64,000 bases of DNA from Bacteroidota bacterium (GCA_023423715.1 JAFAFC010000020.1:1-64000); one strand, 5' to 3'; shown: positions 51,443 through 61,287, numbered from the stretch's first letter. The notes: generated by a model from the sequence alone, not told the origin. Program-made: numbers and translations.

Positions 51443-51825
51443 TTGTTTGATTTCTTGTTCTTAAAATGCTAAAAAGGTCGTTTCTTTTTTCAGGGACAAA
51501 ACATTCAAAATAGTTTTTTGAATGCTTCATCCACAATCATTTTTACTGTGTTATTCTGCCTTCCTTAGTTAGCGTGAAACAAAAGTATATTCTTAGGGAT
51601 TGGGAATCAAGAAAAGCTCTTCTGTATTCAGAATTTTGAAGTTTTACTTTTTTGAAATTCAGAATTATTGAAGCGTAAGTTTTTATAAATCAATGAATTG
51701 ATTTATCGAAGTGATTTTTGTTATTCCAGAACAATAAGAAGATTAATTAGTCTTAAATTGGGAAATCATCACCAAAAGTGAAGTTTTAGTGTACAGTTCG
51801 AAACCGAAATTGGATTAAATTTTCC
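51443..51825. other. Intergenic region upstream of the HTH pair
   Basis: A 383-bp gap between two - strand genes. Apart from the promoter at 51580-51610 I see nothing coding; the stretch near the TPR-AraC stop is AT-rich without a clear terminator. Confidence 0.4.
51580..51610 (-). promoter_or_regulatory. Promoter of the HTH pair
   Basis: On the - strand TTG (51610-51608), 20 bp, then the -7 box TACTTTTG (51587-51580), about 138 bp upstream of the ATG at 51442. The long leader is unusual for this window. Confidence 0.5.
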
Positions 51826-53277
51826 TTACTCGCTTAGATTTTTGATGTAAATAGAAGGCTTTTCATTTGTGAATGCAATAAAAGCCGTTGTAAAAGCAGC
51901 ATGCGAAGCGAAGCCCGCCATTTCAGCTAAATGGCTAATCTTATAACTTCTTACTTTTGGGTTGGTTTTCAGCTCATTAATAATATATTCCAAACGTAAA
52001 TCATTAATATATTGGCTGAAAGATTTGTTTGTAGACTTTTTTATCGTTGCCGACAAATATTTCGTGTTGCAATGAAATTTGTTGGCCAAATAGTAGAGTG
52101 TAACCGTAGATGACGTATAGTCTTTATTTTTTTCAAAATTTTGAAGTTGTTGAAGAATGTTTTGCTCTGTGGCAGAGCTTATTTTTACTTCAGCCGATTT
52201 TTCGGTATCTACCTCACTAATTTCCGGCTCATCAATATCTTGTTTTTTTCTGAATTTAAATGCTAAAAATCCCAAAAGTGTTGCAAGAAAAATTCCTAAC
52301 CCAACCCAAATTGCCGTTGATTTCGTTTGGGAAGTCTTTTTATTTTCCGAATCCAATTTGTTGATTACCTTTTTTTCTTGGGAGATTAAACTTTGGCTCA
52401 GCTTGTTGTATTCTTCGAGGTAGAAATAGGCTTTTTCTTTATTATTTTGGAGATCGTAGGCTTTTGACAAACTGTAGAGAATATCTTTTTTTCGTGCATC
52501 AATTTGATATTTCTCTGAATATTCAAGAGCTTTATTTAAGAAGTCAATACCTTCTGTTAGCTTTTTTTGTTCGATATAGGTGTCTCCAAGATTGTAGTAA
52601 ATGGAAACCAACATATAGGAGTTTTCGTCGGTGACATACTTTAAGGCTTCTTTCATGTAGAAAACAGCCTTGTCATAGTTTTTTTCTTTATTGTAAAGAT
52701 GTCCGAGATTGAGGTAAGCCGCAATTAGACGTTCTTTTTTAAGTTCAGGATTCGTTATTTTTTGATAATAATTTAAAGATTTTAAAGCAATATCAAAACG
52801 CTCATTTGCTTTATATTTAGGATTTCCATCAACAATATATAGATAGGAATTCCAAAGTAAACCCTTAATTTCGTTGGCTTCATCCCCTTGTTTGTCCTTC
52901 ATTAAATCTAGTGCAAGATCCAGGCTTTTTTTACTTTTATCGAGAAGACCAAGTCGTGCATATTGAGTGCCTTGCATTCGCAATCCCAACGCTTGCCCTT
53001 CGGCATAATTTACTTTTTTGGCTGTTTCTATCGCAAGTTGTGCGTGCGCCAAACAAGAATCCGAATTTTCTAAAAGATAGTACGCAAAACTGTTTAGATA
53101 TTCTAATTTGCTAATCAGTTGCTTATTATTTTGTTTTTCAGCAGTGCGAATTTCATTTTTTATTTTGGGAATAGTCGTCTTTGGAGATTCATAAACCTCC
53201 TTCTTTAAAATAGAATATTCTTGACTAAAATGGAATGTAAAAACTAGAATGAAAAAAAAGACACAAATTTTCTTCAT
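51826..53277 (-). CDS. TPR sensor with membrane span and AraC-type HTH
   Basis: A 483-residue one-component regulator: signal peptide (about 1-18), periplasmic tetratricopeptide repeats (about 55-290, e.g. AAYLNLGHLYNKEKNYDKAV and SIYYNLGDTYIEQKKLTEGI), one membrane helix (about 321-341), then a cytoplasmic AraC-type HTH (about 385-480; FHCNTKYLSATIKKS, SHLAEMAGFASHAAFTTAF). Many Chryseobacterium genomes carry families of these. It likely converts a periplasmic signal into transcription of envelope genes; targets are unknown. Confidence 0.88.
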   Translation of the reverse strand: MKKICVFFFILVFTFHFSQEYSILKKEVYESPKTTIPKIKNEIRTAEKQNNKQLISKLEYLNSFAYYLLENSDSCLAHAQLAIETAKKVNYAEGQALGLRMQGTQYARLGLLDKSKKSLDLALDLMKDKQGDEANEIKGLLWNSYLYIVDGNPKYKANERFDIALKSLNYYQKITNPELKKERLIAAYLNLGHLYNKEKNYDKAVFYMKEALKYVTDENSYMLVSIYYNLGDTYIEQKKLTEGIDFLNKALEYSEKYQIDARKKDILYSLSKAYDLQNNKEKAYFYLEEYNKLSQSLISQEKKVINKLDSENKKTSQTKSTAIWVGLGIFLATLLGFLAFKFRKKQDIDEPEISEVDTEKSAEVKISSATEQNILQQLQNFEKNKDYTSSTVTLYYLANKFHCNTKYLSATIKKSTNKSFSQYINDLRLEYIINELKTNPKVRSYKISHLAEMAGFASHAAFTTAFIAFTNEKPSIYIKNLSE

Positions 53278-53550
53278 GTAGTTTTATTTAATATTCCTTT
53301 GTAGGGTTACATTTTTATCTTGCTGCATTTTCAATCTTTTTGGTCGACTAATTTACTTAAAAAATAAAGAATCTCACTTCAAAATAAATACCAAAATGAA
53401 AAATATTATTTTAAATTGACGCATATTAAGAAAATTGTGAAAAATTTTCTATTTTCTTATTTTGAGACTTTATAAATGATGTACTTGCTACAAAATTGCT
53501 GAGTTAATCGTGGTTTTTATGTAATTTAACCCTAAAAATAGTTGAATCGT

Positions 53551-53766
53551 ATGAGTGAATTCGTTTATTTTGCATCGAGACTAGATGCGTGTCCCTTTTG
53601 TGGTGGGAAAATAGTAGATATTGTTTATGGTGAACCAACCGAGGAGACAATGAAATTAGCGGATGAAGAAAAAGTGGTTTTGGGTGGTTGTTGTATCACC
53701 GAAGAAGAACCTGCGTGGGCTTGCCTTAGTTGTAAAGCCGATTTTTATTTAGAAAAAGAAGCATAA
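53551..53766 (+). CDS. Small zinc-ribbon protein
   Basis: A 71-residue cytosolic protein with two CxxC knuckles, CPFCGGK and CLSCKA, plus GGCC in between, giving a zinc-ribbon fold. It ends in a 1-bp overlap (TAATG) with the next gene. No family name is known to me. ATG 53551 is preferred over TTG 53542. Confidence 0.75.
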   Translation: MSEFVYFASRLDACPFCGGKIVDIVYGEPTEETMKLADEEKVVLGGCCITEEEPAWACLSCKADFYLEKEA

Positions 53767-54056
53767 TGGAAGTTTTATATTCAAAATTTTTTAAAGGGGA
53801 AGATCAGGCACCCCGAGAACTAGATCAGAAAGGTCAATTTTTCTGGATGTATGAGCACGCTTTTTATAAGCATCATAATGCAAGAAGAAATCCATCAAAA
53901 GAAGAATTTGATGCATGGTTAGATAATCTTCTGCGCGATTATTTGCCTAATAAAATGGCTTGTGGACCGATAAACGAAGAAGAGGCGTATCGTGAATGGA
54001 AGCACGATTATGAAACGACAAAAAGTTTGGATGAAATTCGAAATCAAAGACCGTAA
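53766..54056 (+). CDS. Hypothetical protein coupled to the zinc ribbon
   Basis: A 96-residue acidic, aromatic-rich protein (FFWMYEHAFYKHHNARRN, FDAWLDNLLRDYLPNK) with no recognised domain, translationally coupled to the zinc-ribbon gene. The two probably act together. Confidence 0.65.
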   Translation: MEVLYSKFFKGEDQAPRELDQKGQFFWMYEHAFYKHHNARRNPSKEEFDAWLDNLLRDYLPNKMACGPINEEEAYREWKHDYETTKSLDEIRNQRP

Positions 54057-54214
54057 CGTATTTAATTAATACTAATCTTTGTTTAATTTAATCTATTCCT
54101 TTGGTTTTAAAAGATGGAGATTTTATGAGTACAACTCTCTTGATTGAGAAAGTGCAAATGCGCCGCGAACGATTTTCCAAGATAGGTTCTTTGGTACGTA
54201 ATGAAACGAATTCA

Positions 54215-55018
54215 ATGCGTATTGGAGGGCGATTTGTGCTTCTCGTTTTTCTACTTTTTTGTTTTCCTGTTTTTGCACAAGAGCTACTTGTTGGTGATTC
54301 TTTGGTAGCAAAGGGTACATTTCAAATTGAATCCAAAAATCAAAATAATTTACTAGACAAATCGCATCAATTTTCTTATAAGAAGCTCATTGTTCCTGGT
54401 GTCTTAGTTGGTTATGGTGTAGCGAGTTTAGAAGTAAAAGGGTTAAAAAATCTGAATTATTCAATTCGCGATGAGATTCTAGAAAGTAAACCCCAGGAAA
54501 GTAAATTGGACAATTTCACTGCATTTGCGCCCGCTGCAATAGTGTACGGACTCAATGCTTTTGGCGTAAAGGGAAAACATAGTTTTAAAGATAGAACAGC
54601 CTTATATGGTTCTTCAATTTTGTTAGCATCGGCTTTTGTCATTCCGCTAAAACACATTATAAAGGAGGAAAGACCCGATCAATCCAACAAACTTTCGTTT
54701 CCGTCTGGTCATACAGCTTATGCATTTGCATCGGCTCAATTTATGTTTCGAGAATATCAGGACACGCATTTTTTATTGAGTATTTCAGGTTATTCTTTTG
54801 CTGTTTTTACGGCAATTTATCGGATGATCAATAACAAACATTGGTTCGGAGATGTCGTTGGTGGTGCCGGTTTTGGTATTCTTTCTACGGAATTGGCCTA
54901 TTGGTTATATCCTAAAATTCAAGGTCTTTTTACAAAAAAATCAACCAATTCCACCACGATGATTGTGCCGATGTATCAAAACAAAACTTTTGGTTTTGGA
55001 TTGGTAAAAACTTTCTAA
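54215..55018 (+). CDS. Secreted PAP2-family phosphatase
   Basis: A 267-residue protein with a signal peptide (FCFPVFAQ) and the acid-phosphatase signature KEERPDQ, SFPSGHTAYAFA and YRMINNKHWFGDVVGG. A second PAP2 enzyme in the window, unrelated in layout to the one at 39623: it is a periplasmic type with few membrane segments. Substrates may be lipid phosphates or undecaprenyl pyrophosphate. ATG 54215 is chosen because it places the signal peptide at the N-terminus; the frame is open from 54101. Confidence 0.85.
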   Translation: MRIGGRFVLLVFLLFCFPVFAQELLVGDSLVAKGTFQIESKNQNNLLDKSHQFSYKKLIVPGVLVGYGVASLEVKGLKNLNYSIRDEILESKPQESKLDNFTAFAPAAIVYGLNAFGVKGKHSFKDRTALYGSSILLASAFVIPLKHIIKEERPDQSNKLSFPSGHTAYAFASAQFMFREYQDTHFLLSISGYSFAVFTAIYRMINNKHWFGDVVGGAGFGILSTELAYWLYPKIQGLFTKKSTNSTTMIVPMYQNKTFGFGLVKTF

Positions 55019-55068
55019 CTTTAGTCTATTCGTTCACTTTTTTCAGTGAATATTTAAATTTTGTTACC

Positions 55069-55485
55069 ATGTGGATTGCTTACGCCTTACTTTCGGCTCT
55101 TTTTGCTGCATTAACTGCTATTTTTTCAAAAATTGGAGTCGCAAATGTCAACTCAAATTTGGCTACGGCTATTCGTACCATCGTTGTTCTCATCATGATT
55201 TGGGGAATTGTTTTAGCGAAAGGCGAAGCCAAAGATTTGGGAAGTTTATCGAAGCAGAATTTATTATTCTTAGTAATTTCTGGCATTGCAACTGGACTTT
55301 CGTGGATTTTCTATTTCAAAGCTTTAAAAATCGGAAATGTGTCCCAAGTGGCTGCTGTTGATAAATTAAGTATAGCACTTGTAGTTGTATTTTCGATTAT
55401 TTTTTTGAAGGAAGAACTAACTCTAAAGGCGGCTCTGGGAGCAGGTTTAATAGTTGTTGGAACCATTGTGTTGGCTCTTAAATAG
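55069..55485 (+). CDS. EamA-family small transporter
   Basis: A 138-residue membrane protein with five hydrophobic helices and one EamA domain, half the length of a usual DMT-superfamily transporter. Such single-domain members dimerise. GIATGLSWIFYFKALKIGN and VVFSIIFLKEELTLKAALGA are typical. Substrate unknown. Confidence 0.88.
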   Translation: MWIAYALLSALFAALTAIFSKIGVANVNSNLATAIRTIVVLIMIWGIVLAKGEAKDLGSLSKQNLLFLVISGIATGLSWIFYFKALKIGNVSQVAAVDKLSIALVVVFSIIFLKEELTLKAALGAGLIVVGTIVLALK

Positions 55486-55560
55486 ATCGCAAAAAGAGTT
55501 TTATGTTGTAAACATAATCACGATTGTTTCATTCTATCGATTTTCAAGAATTACATGCAT

Positions 55561-55587
55561 TTTGCTAAAAATATATCTCTACTTTTG
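55561..55587 (+). promoter_or_regulatory. Promoter of the ABC exporter gene
   Basis: TTTG (55561-55564), 15 bp, then TACTTTTG (55580-55587), 17 bp before the ATG at 55605. This is a textbook Bacteroidota -33/-7 pair with a very short leader. Confidence 0.7.
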
Positions 55588-55604
55588 CAGCATTATTTTT
55601 GAAA

Positions 55605-57401
55605 ATGAAAACGCTTTTTAAATATTTAAAACCCTATAAATGGCTGATTGTATTGTCTTTACTTTTGGCTACCATCAACCAAGTTTTTTCTTTGTTTTCG
55701 CCTGCGATTACGGGAAATATCCTCGATCATTTGGTGACGCATCCTAATTTTTTTGATAAAGAAAATACGCTTCCAAGAAATCTAAATCAATATTTATACG
55801 GCGACGGAATTTATCACGGTGTATTTTATTTCTTGCTTTTATTGATTGGAACTGCGATGGTGAGCCGAATTGCAAAAGCATTCCAAGATTATGTTGTGAA
55901 TGTAATTACACAAAAATACGGCGCGAAAATTTTTACAGATGGTTTGAAACACTCAATGGCATTGCCTTTTCAAGAATTTGAAGACCAAAGAAGTGGCGAA
56001 ACTTTATCTATTCTAACCAAAGTTCGTGAAGATTCGGTGAAATTCATTACGAGTTTTGTGAACATCTTTTTTGGGATTTTGGTGAGCATAATTTTCGTTT
56101 CAGTTTACGCATTGCGCTTGCATTGGTCGATTATGCCGGTTTATATTGTTGGAATTTTCTTCATTGCTTTTGTCACCAATTTATTGAGCAAAAGAATCAA
56201 AAAAATCCAAAAAAATATCGTTTCTGAAACAACAGCTTTGGCGGGAAGTACAACGGAAAGTCTTCGAAATATCGAAATTGTAAAAAGTTTGGGTTTAACG
56301 AATCAAGAAGTGAATCGTTTAAATAACAATACGTACAAAATTTTAGGTTTAGAACTGAAAAAAGTAAAAAGTATCCGTTCTTTAAGCTTTGTACAAGGGA
56401 CTTTGGTGAATTTTCTTCAACAAGTAATTACGTTCACGCTTTTGCTTTTAATCTTTAAAAATATTGTTACTCCAGGTCAATATTTGTCGCTGATGTTTTA
56501 TGGTTTCTTTATTTTCGGGCCGATGCAGGAAATTGGAAACATCATTATTTCGTATCGTGAAGCTGAAGCATCTTTGAATAATTTTGATACATTGATGAAA
56601 AAACCTGCGGAAGAAAAACCGCTTCATCCAAAACACATCGGAAGCATCGAAGAACTGGAGTTTAAAGACGTTTCTTTCAAACATCAATCGGCGCAATATA
56701 AAGCCTTGAACGGAATTTCTTTCGATGTTAAAAATGGAGAAACCATCGCATTTGTCGGACCAAGTGGTTCTGGGAAAAGTACGTTGGTGAAACTTTTGGT
56801 TGGCTTGTACAGACCGCAAGAAGGAAGTATTTTCTATAACAATATCAACGGAAAAGATTTTGATTTTGACGAATTGCGAAATCAAATTGGCTTCGTAACT
56901 CAGGACACGCAACTGTTTTCTGGAACGATAAAAGAAAATTTACTTTTCGTGAATCCAAATGCAACCGAAGAAGATTTGCAGTTAGCGTTGAAAAAATCCA
57001 GTTGTACAACGCTTTTGGAACGTGCGGAAAAAGGAATCGAAACAGTAATTGGTGAAGGTGGATTAAAGTTAAGCGGTGGTGAAAAACAACGAATTGCAAT
57101 TGCGCGAGCGTTGTTAAGAAAACCTCATTTATTGATTTTTGATGAAGCAACTTCTGCTTTAGACAGCATCACAGAAGAGGAAATCACGACAACCATCAAA
57201 GATATTTCTAATAATAAAGAACAAATCACCGTTCTCATCGCGCACCGTTTGAGCACGATTATGCACGCGGACAGAATTTATGTTTTGGAACGCGGAAAGG
57301 TCATTGAAACTGGTTCGCACGAAAATTTACTTGCCGAAAACGGCCTGTATTACGCGATGTGGAGACAGCAAATCGGGGAAAGGAAAACGCTTGCTAATTA
57401 A
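55605..57401 (+). CDS. ABC exporter, fused membrane and ATPase domains
   Basis: A 598-residue half-transporter: six helices in the N-terminal ABC_membrane domain (about 10-310), then the ATPase with Walker A GPSGSGKST (385-393), signature LSGGEKQ (about 490), Walker B LLIFDEATSALD and the H-loop AHRLST. MsbA/lipid- or drug-exporter type; acts as a homodimer. Substrate unknown. Monocistronic. Confidence 0.93.
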   Translation: MKTLFKYLKPYKWLIVLSLLLATINQVFSLFSPAITGNILDHLVTHPNFFDKENTLPRNLNQYLYGDGIYHGVFYFLLLLIGTAMVSRIAKAFQDYVVNVITQKYGAKIFTDGLKHSMALPFQEFEDQRSGETLSILTKVREDSVKFITSFVNIFFGILVSIIFVSVYALRLHWSIMPVYIVGIFFIAFVTNLLSKRIKKIQKNIVSETTALAGSTTESLRNIEIVKSLGLTNQEVNRLNNNTYKILGLELKKVKSIRSLSFVQGTLVNFLQQVITFTLLLLIFKNIVTPGQYLSLMFYGFFIFGPMQEIGNIIISYREAEASLNNFDTLMKKPAEEKPLHPKHIGSIEELEFKDVSFKHQSAQYKALNGISFDVKNGETIAFVGPSGSGKSTLVKLLVGLYRPQEGSIFYNNINGKDFDFDELRNQIGFVTQDTQLFSGTIKENLLFVNPNATEEDLQLALKKSSCTTLLERAEKGIETVIGEGGLKLSGGEKQRIAIARALLRKPHLLIFDEATSALDSITEEEITTTIKDISNNKEQITVLIAHRLSTIMHADRIYVLERGKVIETGSHENLLAENGLYYAMWRQQIGERKTLAN

Positions 57402-57498
57402 AAAACTTTAGATGTTAAAAAACGTAATTGTTTGAATTTTGAGATTCCCATGATTCTTGTATCTTGGACGTTCGCATGTTAAATAAAATCTGATTTAA

Positions 57499-58008
57499 AT
57501 GAAAAAGTCAATACTTTTCAGTAGTCTATTTGTGATATTTTTTGCGGTGTTTGCTTGTAAGAAAGAAGCTCCTAAAAATGAAATGTCTTCTATTTCAAAA
57601 GTCGAAAATAACGTTACAAAACCTATTAAAGTAGATATGTTGTTGCTTGATGATAGTGAATTTGGATTTGGTTGTACCACCGAATATTACAGAAAAAATT
57701 CCAATAATCGTGAACTTTTATATACGCAAACTCCTGCGAAAACGGATTTTGGTTGGGTGAACTACATGAATATTGATAGTAAGAAAGAAGTATTTTTATC
57801 TGAAAATGAAGATGCCAAATCTAATGCAGACGAAACAGGGTATTCGTTAAAATTAGAGAATGATCATTACATCATTGAAATTTTTGCAAAAATAGGTGAA
57901 ACAAACATTGAGTCTGATTCAGCGATGGCAACGGGAACTCTAAAAATTACAAGAAAATCGGATAAAGTAACTTCTACACTAGAATTTGAAGGGGGAACGG
58001 CTTGTTAA
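57499..58008 (+). CDS. Hypothetical lipoprotein
   Basis: A 169-residue lipoprotein with lipobox FAVFAC (Cys20) and a beta-rich body ending in a cysteine (EFEGGTAC) that could pair with the internal Cys in FGFGCTTEYY. Not a family I know. Convergent with the radical SAM gene (10-bp gap). Confidence 0.7.
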   Translation: MKKSILFSSLFVIFFAVFACKKEAPKNEMSSISKVENNVTKPIKVDMLLLDDSEFGFGCTTEYYRKNSNNRELLYTQTPAKTDFGWVNYMNIDSKKEVFLSENEDAKSNADETGYSLKLENDHYIIEIFAKIGETNIESDSAMATGTLKITRKSDKVTSTLEFEGGTAC

Positions 58009-58018
58009 TTTTTAGTTT

Positions 58019-60214
58019 CTAAACCACTAATAATGCCACTTCTTTCAGCTTTTCCGCAGGTTTTGAATAAATAAAAACATCGAAATCCATTTCAAGTTTT
58101 TCTTCAAAATCAGATTTCATTTGCTGGAAGGTCATGGTTTTCGGGTTTTGTTTTAAATCTTTAATAAACTGAATAAACCATTCGCCAATTTCCTCTTCTA
58201 CGCGAATTTCTACCGCTTCGTTTTTGGTATGAATTTCAAGCATTGCATTTTCGTACGTAATTCCTTTTTTTGTTTTGGTGGAAGTTTTAAGATTCGGAAT
58301 TCCGCCAAGCCAAACGATTTTTTGATTCGGTTTGTGTCCGGAAAATATTTCGTTATTGAGAACATCTTCGATATAAAATTTCGGAACCGTTGTTCTCGGA
58401 ACTTTAAAATCAAACCATTCTTGCAACGACAAATCGAAGCCAACGCCATGCATATAATTGAACAAAGATTTCTTCAATCCATACGAAAATTGCTGATGAT
58501 CCATTCCCGATTTTTCTTCATGAATCATATCGTTATTCGCAAAAGCTCCCACTTCTACACTGTGATTGATGACATTATATTTTTCAGGATTCAAACCAAC
58601 TGGACTGTGAGCGGTCATTGCAAATTGATGCCAAAATCCTGATTGCAAAATTCCGATTTCGAAAAGTTGACGAACCATTTCCAAGCTATCAATCGTTTCT
58701 TGTGTGGTTTGCGTCGGAAATCCGTACATCAAATACGCGTGAATCATAATTCCAGCTTCCGTGAAATTTCGGTTGACAATCGCTACTTGATCCACAGTTA
58801 CTCCTTTGTCAATTAATTTTAATAATCTGTCCGAAGCCACTTCCAAACCTCCAGAAACTGCAATGCAACCCGAGGCTTTTAACAATCGGCATAAATCGTA
58901 GGTGAAACTTTTTTCAAAACGGATATTCGTCCACCAAGTAACACTTAATTTACGCTTCAAAATTTCCAAAGCAACTTCGCGCATCAAAGCTGGTGGCGCA
59001 GCTTCGTCCACAAAATGGAAACCTGTATTTTGAGTAGATTCTATCAATTCTTCCATTCTATCAACGATTTGCTTCGCCGCAATTGGCTCGTAAACTTTGA
59101 TGTAATCGAGAGAAATATCACAAAACGTACATTTTCCCCAATAGCAACCGTGTGCCATCGTCAATTTGTTCCAACGTCCATCGCTCCAAAGTCGGTGCAT
59201 CGGATTCACAACTTCAATAACAGAAATGTATTGATTTAGCTTTAAATCTGAATAATCGGGCGTTCCAACTTCCGAAAATTTATAATCTCGAATTTTTGGA
59301 TTATTAATATATATAACTTCATTATTTTGAAGAACGAAAGTTCGTTTCAAATCTGAAATTTCGACTTCGTTATTGACATATTTTAAAACTTGTTCGGTTG
59401 GCGCTTCACCATCATCCAAAAGAATAAAATCAAAAAACTCAAACACACGAACATCGCTCAAAGATCGTAATTCCGTATTTGGAAAACCACCGCCCATACT
59501 GACTTTCACATTCGGATACTTTTGTTTAATATATTGCGCACATCGAAAAGCCGAATACAAATTCCCCGGAAAAGGTACCGAAAAGCCGACCATTTTTGGA
59601 TTGGTTTTCTGAATTAAATCTTCCAATTCCGAAAGGGTAATTTGGTCAATATAAGTTGGCTCTTTTTGCAATTCAGCATACATTTCGTCGAACGAATTTG
59701 CGGAACGTCCCAATCTTTCGGCATATCGACTAAAACCGAAATTTCCGTCCACCGCTTCGATAATTAAATCCGATAAATCTTCCAAATACAAAGTCGCCAA
59801 ATGTTTAGCTTTATCCTGAAACGACATTGCTCCAAAAGCCCATTCCAAGTCATCCAATTGCGAAAAACGAGAAGCTTCGGGCAAATAACCATCTTGAACA
59901 ATAGAATCCGCTAAAGTGGAGTTTTTCCCTTGCAGAAAACGAATTACAGCATCAACACTAGAAATGTAATCGTCTTTTAACATCAACATTCGTTGTGCGT
60001 TTTCACTTAATTCAACCTCTTGAAATTCAATATAATTGAATAAATCCGTCAAGCCTTTTTTGGAAAATAATTTCAGAATTACATCCAAACCCAAGTCCGC
60101 CTGAAACACTTTATAGGAAAGCGTATTCAAGAAACCTTTTAGATAGACCGTACCCGGATATGGCGTGTTAAGTTGAGTAAAAGGCGGCGTGATAAGGACT
60201 AAATCGGTTTGCAA
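58019..60214 (-). CDS. B12-binding-type radical SAM protein
   Basis: A 731-residue protein. The N-terminus (LITPPFTQLNTPYPGTVYLK) and the GFSVPFPGNLYSAFR / GGGFPNTE segments resemble the cobalamin-binding domain of B12-radical SAM enzymes. The cluster motif is CYWGKCTFC (C357, C362, C365), with four residues between the first two cysteines instead of the classic three. The downstream SGGLEVASDRLL and YGFPTQT are rSAM barrel motifs. The reaction is unknown. The start is a TTG at 60214: no in-frame ATG gives the conserved first strand, and a promoter lies just upstream. Confidence 0.85.
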   Translation of the reverse strand: MQTDLVLITPPFTQLNTPYPGTVYLKGFLNTLSYKVFQADLGLDVILKLFSKKGLTDLFNYIEFQEVELSENAQRMLMLKDDYISSVDAVIRFLQGKNSTLADSIVQDGYLPEASRFSQLDDLEWAFGAMSFQDKAKHLATLYLEDLSDLIIEAVDGNFGFSRYAERLGRSANSFDEMYAELQKEPTYIDQITLSELEDLIQKTNPKMVGFSVPFPGNLYSAFRCAQYIKQKYPNVKVSMGGGFPNTELRSLSDVRVFEFFDFILLDDGEAPTEQVLKYVNNEVEISDLKRTFVLQNNEVIYINNPKIRDYKFSEVGTPDYSDLKLNQYISVIEVVNPMHRLWSDGRWNKLTMAHGCYWGKCTFCDISLDYIKVYEPIAAKQIVDRMEELIESTQNTGFHFVDEAAPPALMREVALEILKRKLSVTWWTNIRFEKSFTYDLCRLLKASGCIAVSGGLEVASDRLLKLIDKGVTVDQVAIVNRNFTEAGIMIHAYLMYGFPTQTTQETIDSLEMVRQLFEIGILQSGFWHQFAMTAHSPVGLNPEKYNVINHSVEVGAFANNDMIHEEKSGMDHQQFSYGLKKSLFNYMHGVGFDLSLQEWFDFKVPRTTVPKFYIEDVLNNEIFSGHKPNQKIVWLGGIPNLKTSTKTKKGITYENAMLEIHTKNEAVEIRVEEEIGEWFIQFIKDLKQNPKTMTFQQMKSDFEEKLEMDFDVFIYSKPAEKLKEVALLVV

Positions 60215-60230
60215 TGTGAAATATTTGCTG

Positions 60231-60260
60231 CAAAAATACGGAGGATTTTTACGATGGCAA
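60231..60260 (-). promoter_or_regulatory. Promoter of the radical SAM gene
   Basis: On the - strand TTTTTG ending at 60258, 19 bp, then TATTTTTG (60238-60231), 16 bp before the TTG start. It supports the TTG start and a leader of roughly 10 nt. Confidence 0.6.
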
Positions 60261-60277
60261 AAATCCGATTATTTCAC

Positions 60278-60285
60278 TACTTTTG
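60278..60285 (+). promoter_or_regulatory. -7 box of the M28 peptidase gene
   Basis: TACTTTTG, only 5 bp before the ATG at 60291. Transcription should begin at or next to the A of the start codon, giving a leaderless message. Confidence 0.55.
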
Positions 60286-60290
60286 TTTTT

Positions 60291-61253
60291 ATGACATCTA
60301 CACTTTCCAAAGGTCTTCTTTTATTGCCTTTTCTATTTTTTGGTTCAAAAATTTCTGCGCAAAATATCGAAGTGAAAAATCTCAAAAAACATGTGTATTT
60401 CCTTGCAGATGACGCTATGAAAGGGCGAGGAACGGGAAGTAAGCAGAATTTGAAATCCGCAAAATACATACGAAAGGAATTCAAAAAATATAAGTTACAG
60501 CCTTTGGGAACAGATGGTTATTTTCAAGAATTCGATGCCAAAATTAGGAAAGTGAAAGTTCCAGACAGTATTCGAAAAGCTCGAAATGTTATTGGATTTC
60601 TTGATAATCACGCTGAAAAAACGATTGTGATTGGAGCGCATTACGACCATATTGGGGAAGGAAAACAAGGAAGTTCTTTAGCAAAAGATAGTTATGGAAT
60701 TATTCATAATGGTGCGGATGACAACGCTTCGGGAGTTGCTGGTTTGTTAGAATTGGCGCGCGTTTACACTCAGAATAAGACTAAAGAACCCGTTAATTTC
60801 CTATTTATTGCTTTTGGAGCCGAGGAATTAGGTTTAGTTGGATCTAGATATTTTGTTAAAAATCCAACGTCTGACTTAGCTAAAGTTCATTGGATGTTGA
60901 ATATGGACATGATTGGTCGTCTTAATAAAGAATCGGGAGTTTCCATAATTGGTTATGGAACTTCGCCTTCATTTGAATCCATTTTTAATTCAATTCAGCC
61001 AAAGGATTTTGTGAAATTTTATACGGGTTATGAAGGTCGAGGAGGCTCTGATCAAACATCGTTCTATGAAAAGGATATTCCGGTTTTATTTTTCCATACA
61101 GGTGGTCACGATGATTATCATCGACCAACAGATGATGCCAACAAAGTGGATTTTGAGTCTTTGAAGGGAATTTTAGAATTGGAACAAGCTGTTATTGAAG
61201 GTAGTTTTCAACAGAAAGAAATGCCTTTTCGAAATACAGATCAAAAGAAATAG
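60291..61253 (+). CDS. Secreted M28-family zinc peptidase
   Basis: A 320-residue aminopeptidase-type enzyme with a signal peptide (about 1-23, ISAQ). The dizinc site is intact: GAHYDH (His117), NGADDNASG (bridging Asp), GAEELG (general base Glu178/179), NMDMIG (Asp206) and the final HDDYHRPTDD. It should remove N-terminal residues from peptides in the periplasm or outside, feeding amino-acid uptake. ATG 60291 is fixed by the -7 box just upstream. Confidence 0.93.
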   Translation: MTSTLSKGLLLLPFLFFGSKISAQNIEVKNLKKHVYFLADDAMKGRGTGSKQNLKSAKYIRKEFKKYKLQPLGTDGYFQEFDAKIRKVKVPDSIRKARNVIGFLDNHAEKTIVIGAHYDHIGEGKQGSSLAKDSYGIIHNGADDNASGVAGLLELARVYTQNKTKEPVNFLFIAFGAEELGLVGSRYFVKNPTSDLAKVHWMLNMDMIGRLNKESGVSIIGYGTSPSFESIFNSIQPKDFVKFYTGYEGRGGSDQTSFYEKDIPVLFFHTGGHDDYHRPTDDANKVDFESLKGILELEQAVIEGSFQQKEMPFRNTDQKK

Positions 61254-61259
61254 AATTTC

Positions 61260-61287
61260 CAAACTAAAATCGCTAAATTTTAGTTTG
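61260..61287 (+). terminator. AT-rich hairpin after the peptidase gene
   Basis: Perfect 11-bp stem CAAACTAAAAT / ATTTTAGTTTG with loop CGCTAA, 7 bp after the stop. Probably a weak terminator or a 3' end stabiliser. Confidence 0.55.

Noticed and set aside
56448..56912. 154-codon open frame on the - strand
   Set aside because: Antisense to the ABC exporter gene, spanning its Walker A region.
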